Shown here: one piece after another, positions 1-11,532 of the stretch
Layout of the letters: each line of letters opens with the position of its first letter
How positions within the stretch are numbered: position 1 is the first letter of the stretch
From: Piscicola geometra
Lineage: Eukaryota > Annelida > Clitellata > Hirudinida > Piscicolidae
Direction of reading: 5' to 3'
Assembly (NCBI GenBank): GCA_943735955.1
Contig: OX030960.1
Span: 5,763,035 to 5,827,034, forward strand
DNA length: 64,000 bases
Translations under genes and position numbers: made by a program
The notes under the pieces: model-generated
Databases searched by the model: none
Told to the model about the DNA's origin: nothing
What the model saw: only the letters and a program-made list of their open reading frames with translations

Positions 1-1304
1 GTTACAGAAAAAAAGAAACTACTTAATAAAATGTTTGGCTCATAAATGATCTATTGATTTGTTGATCTATTTTTACGGTTTTTATTTTGCTTAACTTATT
101 TTATAGGCCAATAAAGCAAATTATGTTTATTTTATTACATTCAAAACGTATTTTTGATAATGAAAAAAAGATTTATTTTTATTGATATTTATTCTTTCGA
201 GCAAAAAAATATTTAAAAATTATTTTTCCCACCTAGTTTTCTAGTTTTGTTGCAATGCTCTAATTATAAATGTATTTTTCGTTGTTGACACAACTCTCAC
301 CTGTTTAGCGAAAGCACTCGTGAGTGTCATGACAACCAGCCTCATTCTCTTATCTAAATTATTCTTTTCGTGCATTTGCCTTACGCATTGCTCTGGGCTT
401 TGGTGGAATGTTTTAAAAATATATATATTTAATTTTGTTACATTTTCAAAAAAAAATTTTTTTTGAAAAATGAGAATTCGTCAAGCTCAGTTTACTAGCT
501 TGAAAAACTCGAATTGAGCTTTCTTTTTGTTCAAATTACCCATCAATTTTGAGCTTTTTAAAAAAATCGATTCTGTAAAAACATCTAAAAAGCTTTAATG
601 AGTAATGTGCATGTCACAATGGCTGGTCGCACGTCATTAATGAACGCATAAGTACCGGCAATGATTTGACTCACACATTTATAACTGCTTCAAACAAATT
701 TATAGATGAATAAAAACTAATTTTTTGGAAAAATGTAAGTACTCTACATGCTACTTTTAAAGTATTATCGAATGATAGTAATATAAAAAACAAATATGAA
801 ACAAAAAAATTTTTTTTAACAAAATTGGCACACAAGAAAAACAAAATATTCACAAAAAAGATTTTCAGAGCCTATCTTGAATTTAAATGCGAGTTTGAAT
901 TGGGCTTACGACAGAGGAATTAAAATATTCAAAAACAAAAAAATGTTTGAATTTTTGTAAAGAAAGTTGCTGAAATATTTATATAAATATAATAAGAAGT
1001 ATACTAAAAATATGATTTTAGGAAAAGCATTACAAACGCCGTAAAATTCTTTTAAAGTAAAGAACTTATAAAATAAATGTATAAAAAACCATACAATTTC
1101 CAATCTAATAAAAGTAGATTGGATTTTCTAAGTGCAAAATAAAATCAGTTTTTAAAATATTTTTTTTAAAACTCTTAACAAATTCACTTCAACTCTCAAT
1201 GCTTCTCTGAACAAATCAACCAATTTAAACCCTTCAATTATCCTATTTCACAAAACTTTCGACTTTAATAACCACCACAAGAATAACCTCCTCCACCATC
1301 CCAC
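1..1304. other. AT-rich non-coding stretch
   Basis: Homopolymer-rich AT sequence. The open frames here are short, made of Phe/Leu/Lys-rich codons from A/T runs, and show no splice-bounded coding segment. I see no recognisable gene or repeat family. Confidence 0.5.
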
Positions 1305-1528
1305 CTACAACACAAAGTCCATCCAGCATCAACCACGAACACTCCATCAAAGCTTTCAAAGCCGTCTTAAGATCATAAGACTCGCACATACTCTTCCTCA
1401 GCTCCCGCCATAAAGCACAAGATCGAGCCATTGCCATTCTATTCCACGACCTCTTGGAGCTGGTATTAGAGGTTAATAATAATAAAGATAACGAGGAACT
1501 GCTTCCAAGGCTTATGACTAATCTTGTT
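1305..1528 (-). CDS. Candidate internal exon of an unidentified gene
   Basis: A 224-nt open segment on the minus strand is bounded by a good acceptor (a T-rich tract ending GCGACAG) and a good donor (GTTGTAG followed by GTGGGA). One reading frame is open throughout, entering with one leftover base and leaving with one, about 74 complete codons. The translation is not low-complexity: a Leu/Ser-rich helix is followed by WNRMAMARSCALWRELRK and a second amphipathic helix near LKALMECSWLMLDGL, which looks like a pair of alpha-helical repeat units. I do not recognise the family. No neighbouring exon could be joined to it inside the window, so the gene may have long introns or extend past the left edge. 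The helical pattern and matched splice sites make it more credible than other small frames nearby, but expression is unproven. Confidence 0.4.
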
Positions 1529-4500
1529 CTGTCGCTAATAAAAAGATTTTACTGATTAAGTTGGATTTTAACAAAGAGAAATTTTATGATTACATATTTT
1601 TACATCGATTACATCAATTTATTAATATTACAATAAATCCAAAGTCGTATAATTAAAACCTGGTCGGCTCTTATTTGTTTTAGTGCATAAAAGATCGATT
1701 CTATCAGGACAAAGTCTTGTTACGATGTAAAATTCTTTAGTAACGAATAGTAGTGTGATCAAAATTGAGACTTGAGTTTTTAGACTATTATAATGCTAAA
1801 TGTTGCTTAACAAACTACTTTTGACAGTTTTTAGTGAAAAAACGTCGAATAGATGTGTTGTTGTTTGCAAGGGAAAGAGCGCGAATCATTTCTGGGACAA
1901 GTTTGATCAGAGTAATGCAGCTATTTTAGAGAATAAATATTATTTCAATCCTTTAGAAAGTGTTTCGTTCATAAGTAGAACATTTTCATGACAAACAAAG
2001 GCGTTATTTTGCTCTAATGCGAGAATTTAGACGACATATGACCAGCCTTTCGCATATGCCTTCTACTTTTTATTTGTTAATGCCTGATTGTCGCCATAAT
2101 TCTAGTCACATTTTCATCTTTCGACGCATTAATATTTTAGAGCATTTTCCCCGATTTTTCTTTTTACTACATCTTTCATATTATTAGTCGGATACTTCGA
2201 CTTCGGTTGTTTACTGCCTCGTATGTTTGTGCTTTCCCACGGATCTAATATTCATGCATTTTTTTCATATTTTTTCATTTGTCTGATATTCTCTATTTGC
2301 ATTATCTAGCTTTAAAATGGATATTAATTTTGCTTAAAGAGAATTTTAGACACTAATGACGACTAATCCTTTATATTGCTCACTAAGTTACCTCCGAGTT
2401 GATACTACTTGAACATTTACCAAAGGCTGAAAAACTGCAAAAAGCATGATAACATAGAATCTTGCGAGATATATTGAGTCTGAAGAGTATTTTGAGCGGA
2501 AGTGGGGGGTATTGAAGGAATAGAGGCCCTCGTGTTACAGCGCATGTGAATAAACGGCTTCTTTTGTAGCGAATAATGTTATTTTTATGTATTCTTTTGT
2601 CTTTTCAGTCCTGTGAGTTTCACTTTCTTATCTATTCATTAATTCCTTTTGGTTTTTAAATTCAGTTTTATTTTGTTTTTTATGGTTTTGAATTCTTGCT
2701 TAAAATGTATATAACTTTCAATTTTTTAAGTTTAAATTCTCAATATTAATTTAGAAAGTTTCGTTTCAAAATACTTAATTTAAATTTAATTGCGTAATTT
2801 ATAAAAGCATTTTATTTTTGAAATTTTTCTTATTCTAATTTTATTCTAGCACTTGTTTGTCGCATTCATGTTTCAAGGTAATATTGATTTTATAATGACT
2901 TCCTTCACCGGATAAAGTGTAAAAAAACTCACATGCAGTGCCATATAATTTTAATAATAATATCAATGTTTTACTGGATATATGGCTGAAGAAACAAATA
3001 TTAAAATGAGTTTGATGCGGTGAAAATAAGTTTTTGAAAACCTTTTAACTGCAGTTTTGAAGTAGTCGTTTTTTAAATTGAATAATTGCTTTAAATTCAA
3101 AGCAAAAAAGTTTTTTTACAATTAAAAAATGTGCTTTTTTAGTTTATGAAATATTTCACAAATTTTTTTAATAAAAGGATTTTGTGAGCATCACTGCCAC
3201 CCTTAATGCAAAAAAGTGCGTGCTTGAAAAATAACCCGTCGTAATTTGCTGTCAGCTTCTATTACATTCTTTTAAATTGAAAATTTCAACCAGTATAACA
3301 AAATATAAATTATAATTAAAGTTTAAATTAAAAACTAAAACGTGAAACAAACTTCTGACGCTTTCAAATCTCGTTTAGAACAGGAAGACGTCAATTCGCC
3401 CATTTAAAAAGGTTATTTGTAACGAAACTTTGAAAATTCTAAAAATAAAGTTTTTCAAAAAAAATGAAATTATAAGTTGCTTATTCATTTATCTATGTTC
3501 ATAGGAACTGAAAAAACTCAAAAGTGACTATCTCAACTCACAAGGTTGCAAAACTCTCTAGAGAATTCCGGCTTTAGCATTTTAAATACTTACACAAAAG
3601 CATTAAGCCGTTTGTATTGGGTCTTTCAAAACAACGTAGTGACCAGAGAAAGCTATCATGGTAGAGCTCATTCTCGTAATTCATTGATTCACATAAAAAT
3701 AAATCAATTTAGAAAAACATTTATACTTGAAAAAACTCAAAATAGTTATTAACGAAATGAAACAGAATCCCACAGCATTTTGAGAATGTGTCGTATGTGA
3801 AAAACACTTAGCCGATTATATAATATTGCAAGGTTAATAGAAAGAATAGGAAAGTGTAATTTCCACAGAGAGGTTTGATGGATGGCCAAAGAAGTAAGAG
3901 GGGGTATTATTTCTGAGAGGCGATATGTTGGAAAGGAGTATAGAAAAAGTAAGAATCAGGCTTGAGTCTAACAATTTCGTACTCTATAAAAACACTTTTT
4001 TGACATTTTAAATATAGTCTTGGGGCTTTTCTCTCTGATAAATTTCTTTGATAGCGTTCACGTAGCCAAAAAGTTCAGAATTTGAATTTTATACAAATAA
4101 ATAAATAAAAAAGAAAAATACAAACTATGTTCGCTTGATGTTTAATATTTACGACGTCATCTACGTCAGGCCGTATGACGAAGCTCTTAACTTTTTCGTA
4201 TATTGGGCACTAAACTATAAAGACAAAACACATGGATATATTTGTATAAAAACTCGAAAAAATATGGGAAAAAAACTAAATAATAATGTATAAATTTCTC
4301 AAATGTTAAGCAAACTGGGAAGATACTTTCAAAGAAAACTTCTATTCAAGATTTTTTGTCAAAACTAATGGCCCACTTCCTGGCGGCTTGTTCCATTCTT
4401 TGCGGATTCACACTTTCAATATTCTTTTTATCTTTTCCACTCTTATCTCAATGGCCATGGGCTCAAAGGTTTTGCTCATGTCGGCTACAACATTACTTTA

Positions 4501-7500
4501 CATATTAGAACTTTCTTTTATATTGTTTGTCTTTCACAGATTTATTGTTTTAACAGTTTAAAAATATAAAAATATGCTTTACAATTTTAATAATTTAGAT
4601 TTTTACTTTGAATTATTTATATTTTCTGGTAAAGCGAAAAATTTCTTTTATTTTGCAATTGAATAATGATTACAAAGATACCTGTGTTACTTGAAACGTG
4701 AATAATGAGGGAGAAGATGATGATGAAAACTATGACATTATTGATAATTGAGATGAAGATGCTAAGAGTGAAGATGATGGTGATGATGATTTTCTGAGTA
4801 TTTTACGATCTGTTCTAAAAAAACGTCTCTGAAAAGCGAAAATATTGCATTGAAAACTGTAGTTTTCGTTTGAATTTCAATGACTTTTGGGGAAAAGAAA
4901 ATTGCAAAGTCGTTTAAAAAAATTAAGGATGAAAAACTAACCAGATAATTCATCTGAGAGTCAAAAAGCTTTCACTTGTAATTTCAGTTTTGTCTCTTGA
5001 AAAGAAGTTTCAAAAGCGCATTCAATCAACTATCTTTGCCTTTGAAACAACAAAGACATCGATAAAACATCATCAACATCAACAATAACCAAACGATAAC
5101 AGCAACAACAAAAACTCTCATATTTAATATCATCTGAGTATCCAAATAAATTACAAAGATACACAAATTGTGTGCATACAACTAAAAAACTGCCTGAGGC
5201 AACATCAAAGACTCATCCATGCCGCAGCGTTGTGAAGTTGCACTGAGGACTCGTCCTGATTGGAATTTACAGCTAGTATGTGCCATTGACATTCGCAAAC
5301 AGATGCCCGCGATAGCTGATGGATGGTGTAGCTGGTGTGATGTTTTTCGAGATTAACCACTCAATGTTTAAATCCGTGTTTCATGGTCTCTAGTAGTTGA
5401 TTTTAAACGTATGAAATGTATCCTGAAGACGTGTTTTTAAGAGATAAACTTTGGTATGGCTTGGTTGTGCGGTTGTTTTTACTAAGCACAAACTAACTCC
5501 AGTTATTTTGATACGAAAAACTTCTCATGCTAGAATCCGAAGGAAGTGCTCCATGGGTTCTTCAGGTGCAATAATCGATTCATAAAAGTGATTCTAATAA
5601 CGCACCAAAAGATTATTGAACGTCAAAATAGCAATGTCCTAGAGATTAATAAATGTGGTTAGAATGAAAATGAGAACCGAATAACAATTTATGTAAAAGT
5701 TCTGGAAGTTATAGCATTTCAGGGCCGACTTGAAATCATCGTGAATTATGCCTTGTTTTGGCGTGCATTTAATGTCCAAAGAGGCGAACGTCGCGTGATG
5801 TTTGCTCGGAAGAAACAACTATCGGGAAGGAGACGTGTATGTGCCTACGATGTAAATAACGAAGCAGTAATCTAAAGCGAAAAATAGGATATTTTTTAGC
5901 CACTGCTTTCAACGCAACTAAGATTCATTCGCCCTGGTCTTTCGGCGCTTTATGCGATTGAACCCATGATTTTCAGACAAACATCGATGTTCTTATCTTG
6001 CCGCTCATCACGCTCTGCAAAATATTTAAAAATGTTTTTTTGGAAAAAAAATATGAAAGATGTTTTTTTATTTTTTTCATAGACTTTTGCTTAGTATACA
6101 TTAAGAATATTTTCGACGTGGAGGGACAATAATCTTGTTAGTTCAAGCATTTGTATGGCAGGAAGATAAGCGAAAGATCAATCTAGCTCGAGCGTACAGC
6201 GGCCTCTTGTCGTCGTCGCTTATGTTCTTCTTCTTGTTGTGGTCGAAGCTTGCAGGAATGCTTTTGCACACATAAAACAGCTTCTGGAAAGAGTTGAATT
6301 TGTTCTCAAGGGATTTTTAAAGTTGAAAAAAGAGGATCAAAGGCTCGGTGTTTTAAATGCAACAAATGGCAAAATCAATGAATGAAATGGAGAGAAAACG
6401 TTGTTTTAAAGGGTATTTAATAGAAAGGATTGTTATTTTTTGCCATTAAACAAGTAATTGAACTCTAGAAAAAGTCAAAAAAAGCCTAGTTGAATGATGA
6501 TGGATTGAGACAAAAGGAACGATGTGTGAATGACTTATCTTCGTCTTTATCAGAGTAAAATTCCACAAGTCAGACTTTCTCAATTACTTTCCAGAAAAAT
6601 GACGTCTCATAAATTACTTTCCGAAAGATTATATATCGTCTGGAGTCATCATATTTCAGGGAGTAAGCAGAAAAATCAGTTATTTTTATGCCAGCACATG
6701 TCTTCTGTAAACTGTAAAATGAAGACTAAAACACTGCCACGTCGCATTAGTCCATGCGCTTGCTTTCCCGACACCCAGCAAGTTATTCAAAAACTCTTTC
6801 TATGAATTTTTTAACTTTTTTCCGAAACATTCACATATGTCACTTTCATTTTGAGCTTATGAAAGTTTAACGGTTTTTAATATGCTTTAAATCAATTAAT
6901 GGTTTTAAAACTCTTTTTTAAGGGTTTAGCATACAAACAAAAATGTGTTGAAAAAAATTATTTATTTTGTTACAAGTGTATTTTAGTTGAAAAAACTGCA
7001 AACCAATGTTTTCAAATTTGAGTTTTCAGTAACATAGCGAGACATTTTTTCGAAAGAACTTTTATTACACTGACCATTTTAAAGCTGAAAAGTTATAAAA
7101 TAAATGAAAAATATTCAAAAAGTAAAAGCACTTAAGTCGATGCCAAATACCTTTAAAGAATTCTATAAATTTAAAAATAAAAGCTTAAATTTTGTTAGCA
7201 AAATTATTTTAATTTTCTGAAAAAACATATCTTCAAAAACGTGTTAAAAAATTTCTTCTATTTAAAATATTTTTTTTCAACTATTTTTCCAAAAGTTTTA
7301 TCTTTCAAAGTGAGAAAAGACACACAGCGTTAAATGAAGAAACCTGACTGATAAATTGGGAGGTTTTAAAATGAAAAATCCAAAGAAAAACTAATGAATT
7401 ATATAAATAAATTATGTAAAAAAACATTTTTTAGATTTTAATTCCTAGAAACTGTAATTTAGTTTTCAGAAATTCTTAATTAGAGTTTTATAGAAAAAAT

Positions 7501-8815
7501 GTCACCAAAACTATTATCGATGAGATTTGTTCGCAGAAATTGTTTGAAAAAAGTTTTTAATAAATATTGAAAAAAACTAGAAATTTTAGTATACAATACG
7601 AGAAAATAACTTCTCTATTTAAATCACAAAAATTAATTTCTGGAAAAAGTTGTTTGAATAATAAACTTCAATTGACTAAGTCTCTGCATCGTGAAGCGCA
7701 TTTATGGCTCAGATAACTGATCCCTGCCAGTATAAAACATTTTCAACCACGAAACTTTAAATCTTCGCCAATGCAAACTAAACAGAGATAAAACTAATAG
7801 AAAAATGACATGACTATAGGCAATAAGACAGGCTTTCAAATGGCCAGAAAGAGGAAAACATGGGTATATGTTTTTAAGAGAAGTCTAAAATGCAGAATCA
7901 AGATCTCCCGACCGCAAGAGCATCATAAAGCACACACAAGCCCCGTGTGACGTTGGGCCATTACTCTCCGACCGTCTGTTCTCCCTTTCGCACGTGTTTC
8001 AGAACCTTGTTTTTGTCTCATTCGCCCTGTCCAGACGCTTCTTTATACCCCTCCGCGTAATTTGTTTAATTAACGCTAATTTTATTTTTAAAGTTTTAAC
8101 GAGCGAAAGATAATCTTGTTTGTTTTATGCATTGTTTTTACTGACAATATTCCGAGGAAATACATTATAGCCTCAAGCCTTCTTCCTAATTAGGAAAATT
8201 ATCCTGGTTGTTTTTTCAGCTTTCAAATAACAAACGGCAATTTTTAAAATTTTATTTAAAAAAATATTCTTTGAAAACAAAATTGAAAACTTAAATAAAG
8301 ATAAACACTGTCGTAGAACCTATAGATACAGCTTTTAAAATGTTTTTTTATAAATAGTTTTGTACATTTCTAAAGTAATTTGTAAAGTCAAAATTAGGAC
8401 AAACACATGTCGACAGTGCAAAAATAAATGTAATAAAAAATTAATTAAAATTCGACAATTTCTAAAACCAAGCCATTTTTAGAATTTAATTAAAAGCAAG
8501 TAGTCCCAGAACACCGATCGTTCTTCTTCAAAAGTGAGAAAGATCTTGAAAAGGCGCCAAGATGAATAGCTCCAGGGCGACCAAAACCACCTAGAAATGT
8601 TGAATTAATATTGCAAATATGCTCACTGACTTCACTGGAAGCATTCAATGTTTTTGAGCTGTTATTTTCAATTTCGACTTTGTATTAAAAACTTCAATGA
8701 TTTATGTCCTCTCACATACGCTGGGTGCCGGTGCAAATACCGCGTCATAAACACCCACATTGTGTGCACAGAACTCCGTGCAGTGAATTTCTCGCTCTTT
8801 TTGGTGGCGACCTTA
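1529..8815. other. Long AT-rich region without identified genes
   Basis: About 7.3 kb of AT-rich sequence. It holds a small GAT-rich patch near 4715-4795 and a less AT-rich patch near 7900-8050. The open frames at 1800-1991, 3546-3752 and 6530-6805 have no recognisable domain, no convincing splice context and unremarkable composition, so I do not call them genes. Confidence 0.45.
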
Positions 8816-9015
8816 GTTATGATGATGATGCTAGCGATGATGATGATGATGCTAGCGATGGTATAAAGGTGGATACAATTATGTTAATGAGAATGAAAGT
8901 ATGCTTTGCAAACCGAGACGACAGCGCTAGGTGGTGATGATGATGAGAATGATGATGATGATGATGATGATGATGAGGGTGAAGATGATGGTGATGATGA
9001 TGATGATGACGCCGA
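8816..9015. repeat. GAT/ATC trinucleotide microsatellite
   Basis: Imperfect GAT repeats in two blocks (about 8817-8860 and 8934-9012) separated by unique sequence. They account for the poly-Asp and poly-Met frames on the plus strand and the poly-His frame on the minus strand. Confidence 0.85.
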
Positions 9016-9725
9016 CGAGACGGGAATGTATGTGATGATGGCATGCTTTCAATAACAATGATTACCGTCATGTGTTTTGGACCATTGCAATTTCGAGGCA
9101 TAAAAACCTCCTTCGTAATTATCCTTTTTAACCTCAGAATCCTGCTTCACCTTTTGATATGAAGTTTGTTTTTCTTTTCTTTCGTTGTAAAACACGACTT
9201 TAAAAAGACTTTAAAATCATTTTATATTAGGGAAACGTGTGGTAATATGGAGTACCCACTTTTTACAATTTTGATAGCGTTTTAAGAATATTTAATAAGA
9301 TTTTTTAGTTTAAGTATTTTTGTCACATAGCCGATAAGCTATTTTCTTGAAGCTTTTCAAAAATAAATTAAAATGTATTTCTTTCTACTTTTTCTACTTA
9401 TCAGTACTTATAAAAGAAAGAAACAAAAACTTATTTCAAAATTTCAAATTTCTATCTTTTTTGAATATGCTCAACAAAATCTTTTAATTATCATTCGTTA
9501 TAATTTTGATTCGTCAAAGTTTCAAAGATTTCATTAGTGCTATGCTTATAGGCTGCAGTAATATGAAGTGTAATTTTGTTGTTAAATATATTTATTACTT
9601 ATTATAGTTTTTTAGCAATATCGTTTGATAATAATTAAGTTTTTTGTCTTCCTAGTATTTAGATATAAGCTGAAATAAAAAGTTTCTCTTGACTTATGTC
9701 GAAAATGTAGACCTTTACTTTATTT
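9016..9725. other. AT-rich spacer
   Basis: No open frame with domain character and no repeat. It ends at the 8-bp target duplication of the hAT element. Confidence 0.5.
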
Positions 9726-10072
9726 TAGAGCTGTTCCACGATAAAAATTTTAATCACCTTTAATCGTTCGATTTAAAACTTTAATCGTGCGTTAATCTTA
9801 TTTTAACGCATTGTTTTTAGCATATTTAACATTAGTATAAAAAAGTATTAAATTTTTATTATTTATAAATGTAATAAAAATTTTATCAGAATTAAAAAAA
9901 AAAGTAATCCCCATTCAACGAAAAAAATTGAATCCATAAATTATAAAAATGAAAATGTCACACATTATTTTTAAGCCAGTTACTCAAGCAAAAAACAATC
10001 CACATATGAAAGAATAAAAACGAATTCATAAATAATAAAAAATGCAATTGTCACACATCCTTTTTGAACCAA

Positions 10073-10300
10073 TTACTCGAGCAAACAAGTTTTTCAACAC
10101 AAGTTGAATCTAAAGAGACTCTTTTCTTGTTAACTATGTGTTCTGACTAGCTGAATAGACGTCCACATGGAACTGTACATGCAAGAGATGACAAGTACTT
10201 TCTTGCCAGTTTCGCAAGAGCCGGATATGCTCCTTTGTGTTTTTGCCGCCAAACAAGAAAACAACTCTCAAAGCCTACCTCAGATTCTTTTCTATAACGT
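10073..10300 (-). pseudogene. hAT transposase C-terminal (dimerisation) domain, decayed
   Basis: The minus-strand reading gives a C-terminal hAT dimerisation region: an ALAKLARKYLSS segment, a PCGRLFS segment in place of the family's P-ERLFS, then VEKLVCSSNWFKKDV and a stop. An internal stop interrupts it after RLFS and the frame is damaged soon after. Further upstream on the same strand, near 10463-10520, is the hAT-typical IATSLDPRF motif followed at once by a stop. The plus-strand copy at 24486-24713 has the same region without an internal stop, so this one is the more decayed. Family assignment rests on these motifs and on the hAT-type ends around it. Confidence 0.7.
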
Positions 10301-10832
10301 TTAATGATTGACTTAGTAATCAATGAAGTATCTTCATCTTCAGAATCTGAAGTTACATATGTTTGTAGTCTTTTTTTTGGTGAAGGCTGTATAGTTTTTG
10401 AGGTTTTCTTTTTTTCTTATAGTTTCTTCAACTTTTTTCTTTTTTTGAAAACATTTTAAATTTCAAAATCGGGGGTCTAATGAGGTGGCAATTCTTGAGC
10501 ATTGGATATTCTGATTATTCAGTTTCTGCTCCAATTTGGGAAGAAATTTGTGTGTGAAACGAATGACATAAGCTGAATCATCTTCTGAAGTGCATATTTC
10601 TTGTGTAAAGTGAAAAATTGCAAGTAAGACTATTGAAAATGTCAAGTATTTTTCACCCCCTAGAAGTTCTGTTGCAAATCTTTAAGAAGTTTTTGGATGA
10701 AATGCATTTTTTTCCATCGTTTGTAGACAGTAAATTAGAAGTGTTTGTGTTCATTGTACTTGCTGACATTATAACCGAAAGAGCAAAAAAATGTTCAATT
10801 TAGATAAGTTTAAATGCTTAAAATTTTTTTCT

Positions 10833-11080
10833 TCGTTACTTTTTTTAATTCGTTACATTTTTTAATTCGTTACATTTTTAATTCGTTACATTTTCTAAGT
10901 CGTTACATTTTTTAATTCGTTACATTTTTTAATTCGTTAAATATTTTAATTTCGTTAAATTTTTTAATTCGTTAAATTTTTTAATTCGTTAAATTTTTTA
11001 CTCGTTAAATTTTTTAATTCGTTAAATTTTTTAATTCGTTAAATATTTTTATTCGATAAATTTTTTCTAATGCGTTTAAA
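10833..11080. repeat. AT-rich minisatellite, TTAATTCGTTA-type units
   Basis: About a dozen degenerate units of roughly 16-19 bp built on TTAATTCGTTACATTTTT, drifting to TTAATTCGTTAAATTTTT. It lies inside the hAT element and runs into the 18-bp array. Confidence 0.85.
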
Positions 11081-11083
11081 TAT

Positions 11084-11470
11084 TTAACCGCGTTAAAATA
11101 TTTAACAGCGTTAAAATATTTAACAGCGTTAAAATATTTAACAGCGTTAAAATATTTAACAGCGTTAAAATATTTAACAGCGTTAAAATATTTAACAGCG
11201 TTAAAATATTTAACAGCGTTAAAATATTTAACAGCGTTAAAATATTTAACAGCGGTAAAATATTTAACAGCGTTAAAATATTTAACAGCGTTAAAATATT
11301 TAACAGCGGTAAAATATTTAACAGCGTTAAAATATTTAACAGCGTTAAAATATTTAACAGCGGTAAAATATTTAACAGCGGTAAAATATTTAACAGCGTT
11401 AAAATATTTTACAGCGTTAAAATATTTTTCAGCGTTAAAATATTTTACAGCGTTAAAATATTTAACGGTC
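11084..11470. repeat. 18-bp minisatellite, about 21 copies
   Basis: Near-perfect tandem units of CGTTAAAATATTTAACAG. Occasional units have CGGTAAAA, and the last few have TTTTACAG or TTTTTCAG. Each unit contains a near-palindrome (GTTAAA...TTTAAC), so single strands could form short hairpins. It sits directly inside the right end of the hAT element. Confidence 0.95.
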
Positions 11471-11532
11471 GTTAATTGATTGAAGCGTTAATCGAAAGTT
11501 AAGGTAGATTAAAGCACAGCTCTACTTTATTT

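Larger units (their letters stand above)
9726..11524. mobile_element. hAT-type DNA transposon, non-autonomous, with terminal repeats and 8-bp TSD
   Basis: The left end begins TAGAGCTGT and the right end finishes ACAGCTCTA, a 9-bp perfect inverted pair. The element is flanked by an exact 8-bp direct repeat, CTTTATTT, at 9718-9725 and 11525-11532. An 8-bp duplication is the hallmark of hAT insertion. Inside are a decayed C-terminal hAT transposase on the minus strand and two AT-rich minisatellite blocks. Subterminal motifs around GTTAATCG recur at both ends. With stops in the transposase remnant, the element can only have moved with help from another copy. A diverged inverted copy of the coding part lies at 23.88-24.85 kb. 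Confidence 0.85.

Noticed and set aside
5225..5362. A 45-codon plus-strand frame from ATG with Cys/Trp-rich composition
   Set aside because: No splice site, no domain and no upstream context; could easily be chance in a less AT-rich patch.
8817..9101. Poly-His open frame on the minus strand, with poly-Asp/poly-Met frames on the plus strand
   Set aside because: Explained entirely by the GAT microsatellite; no flanking domain or splice context.
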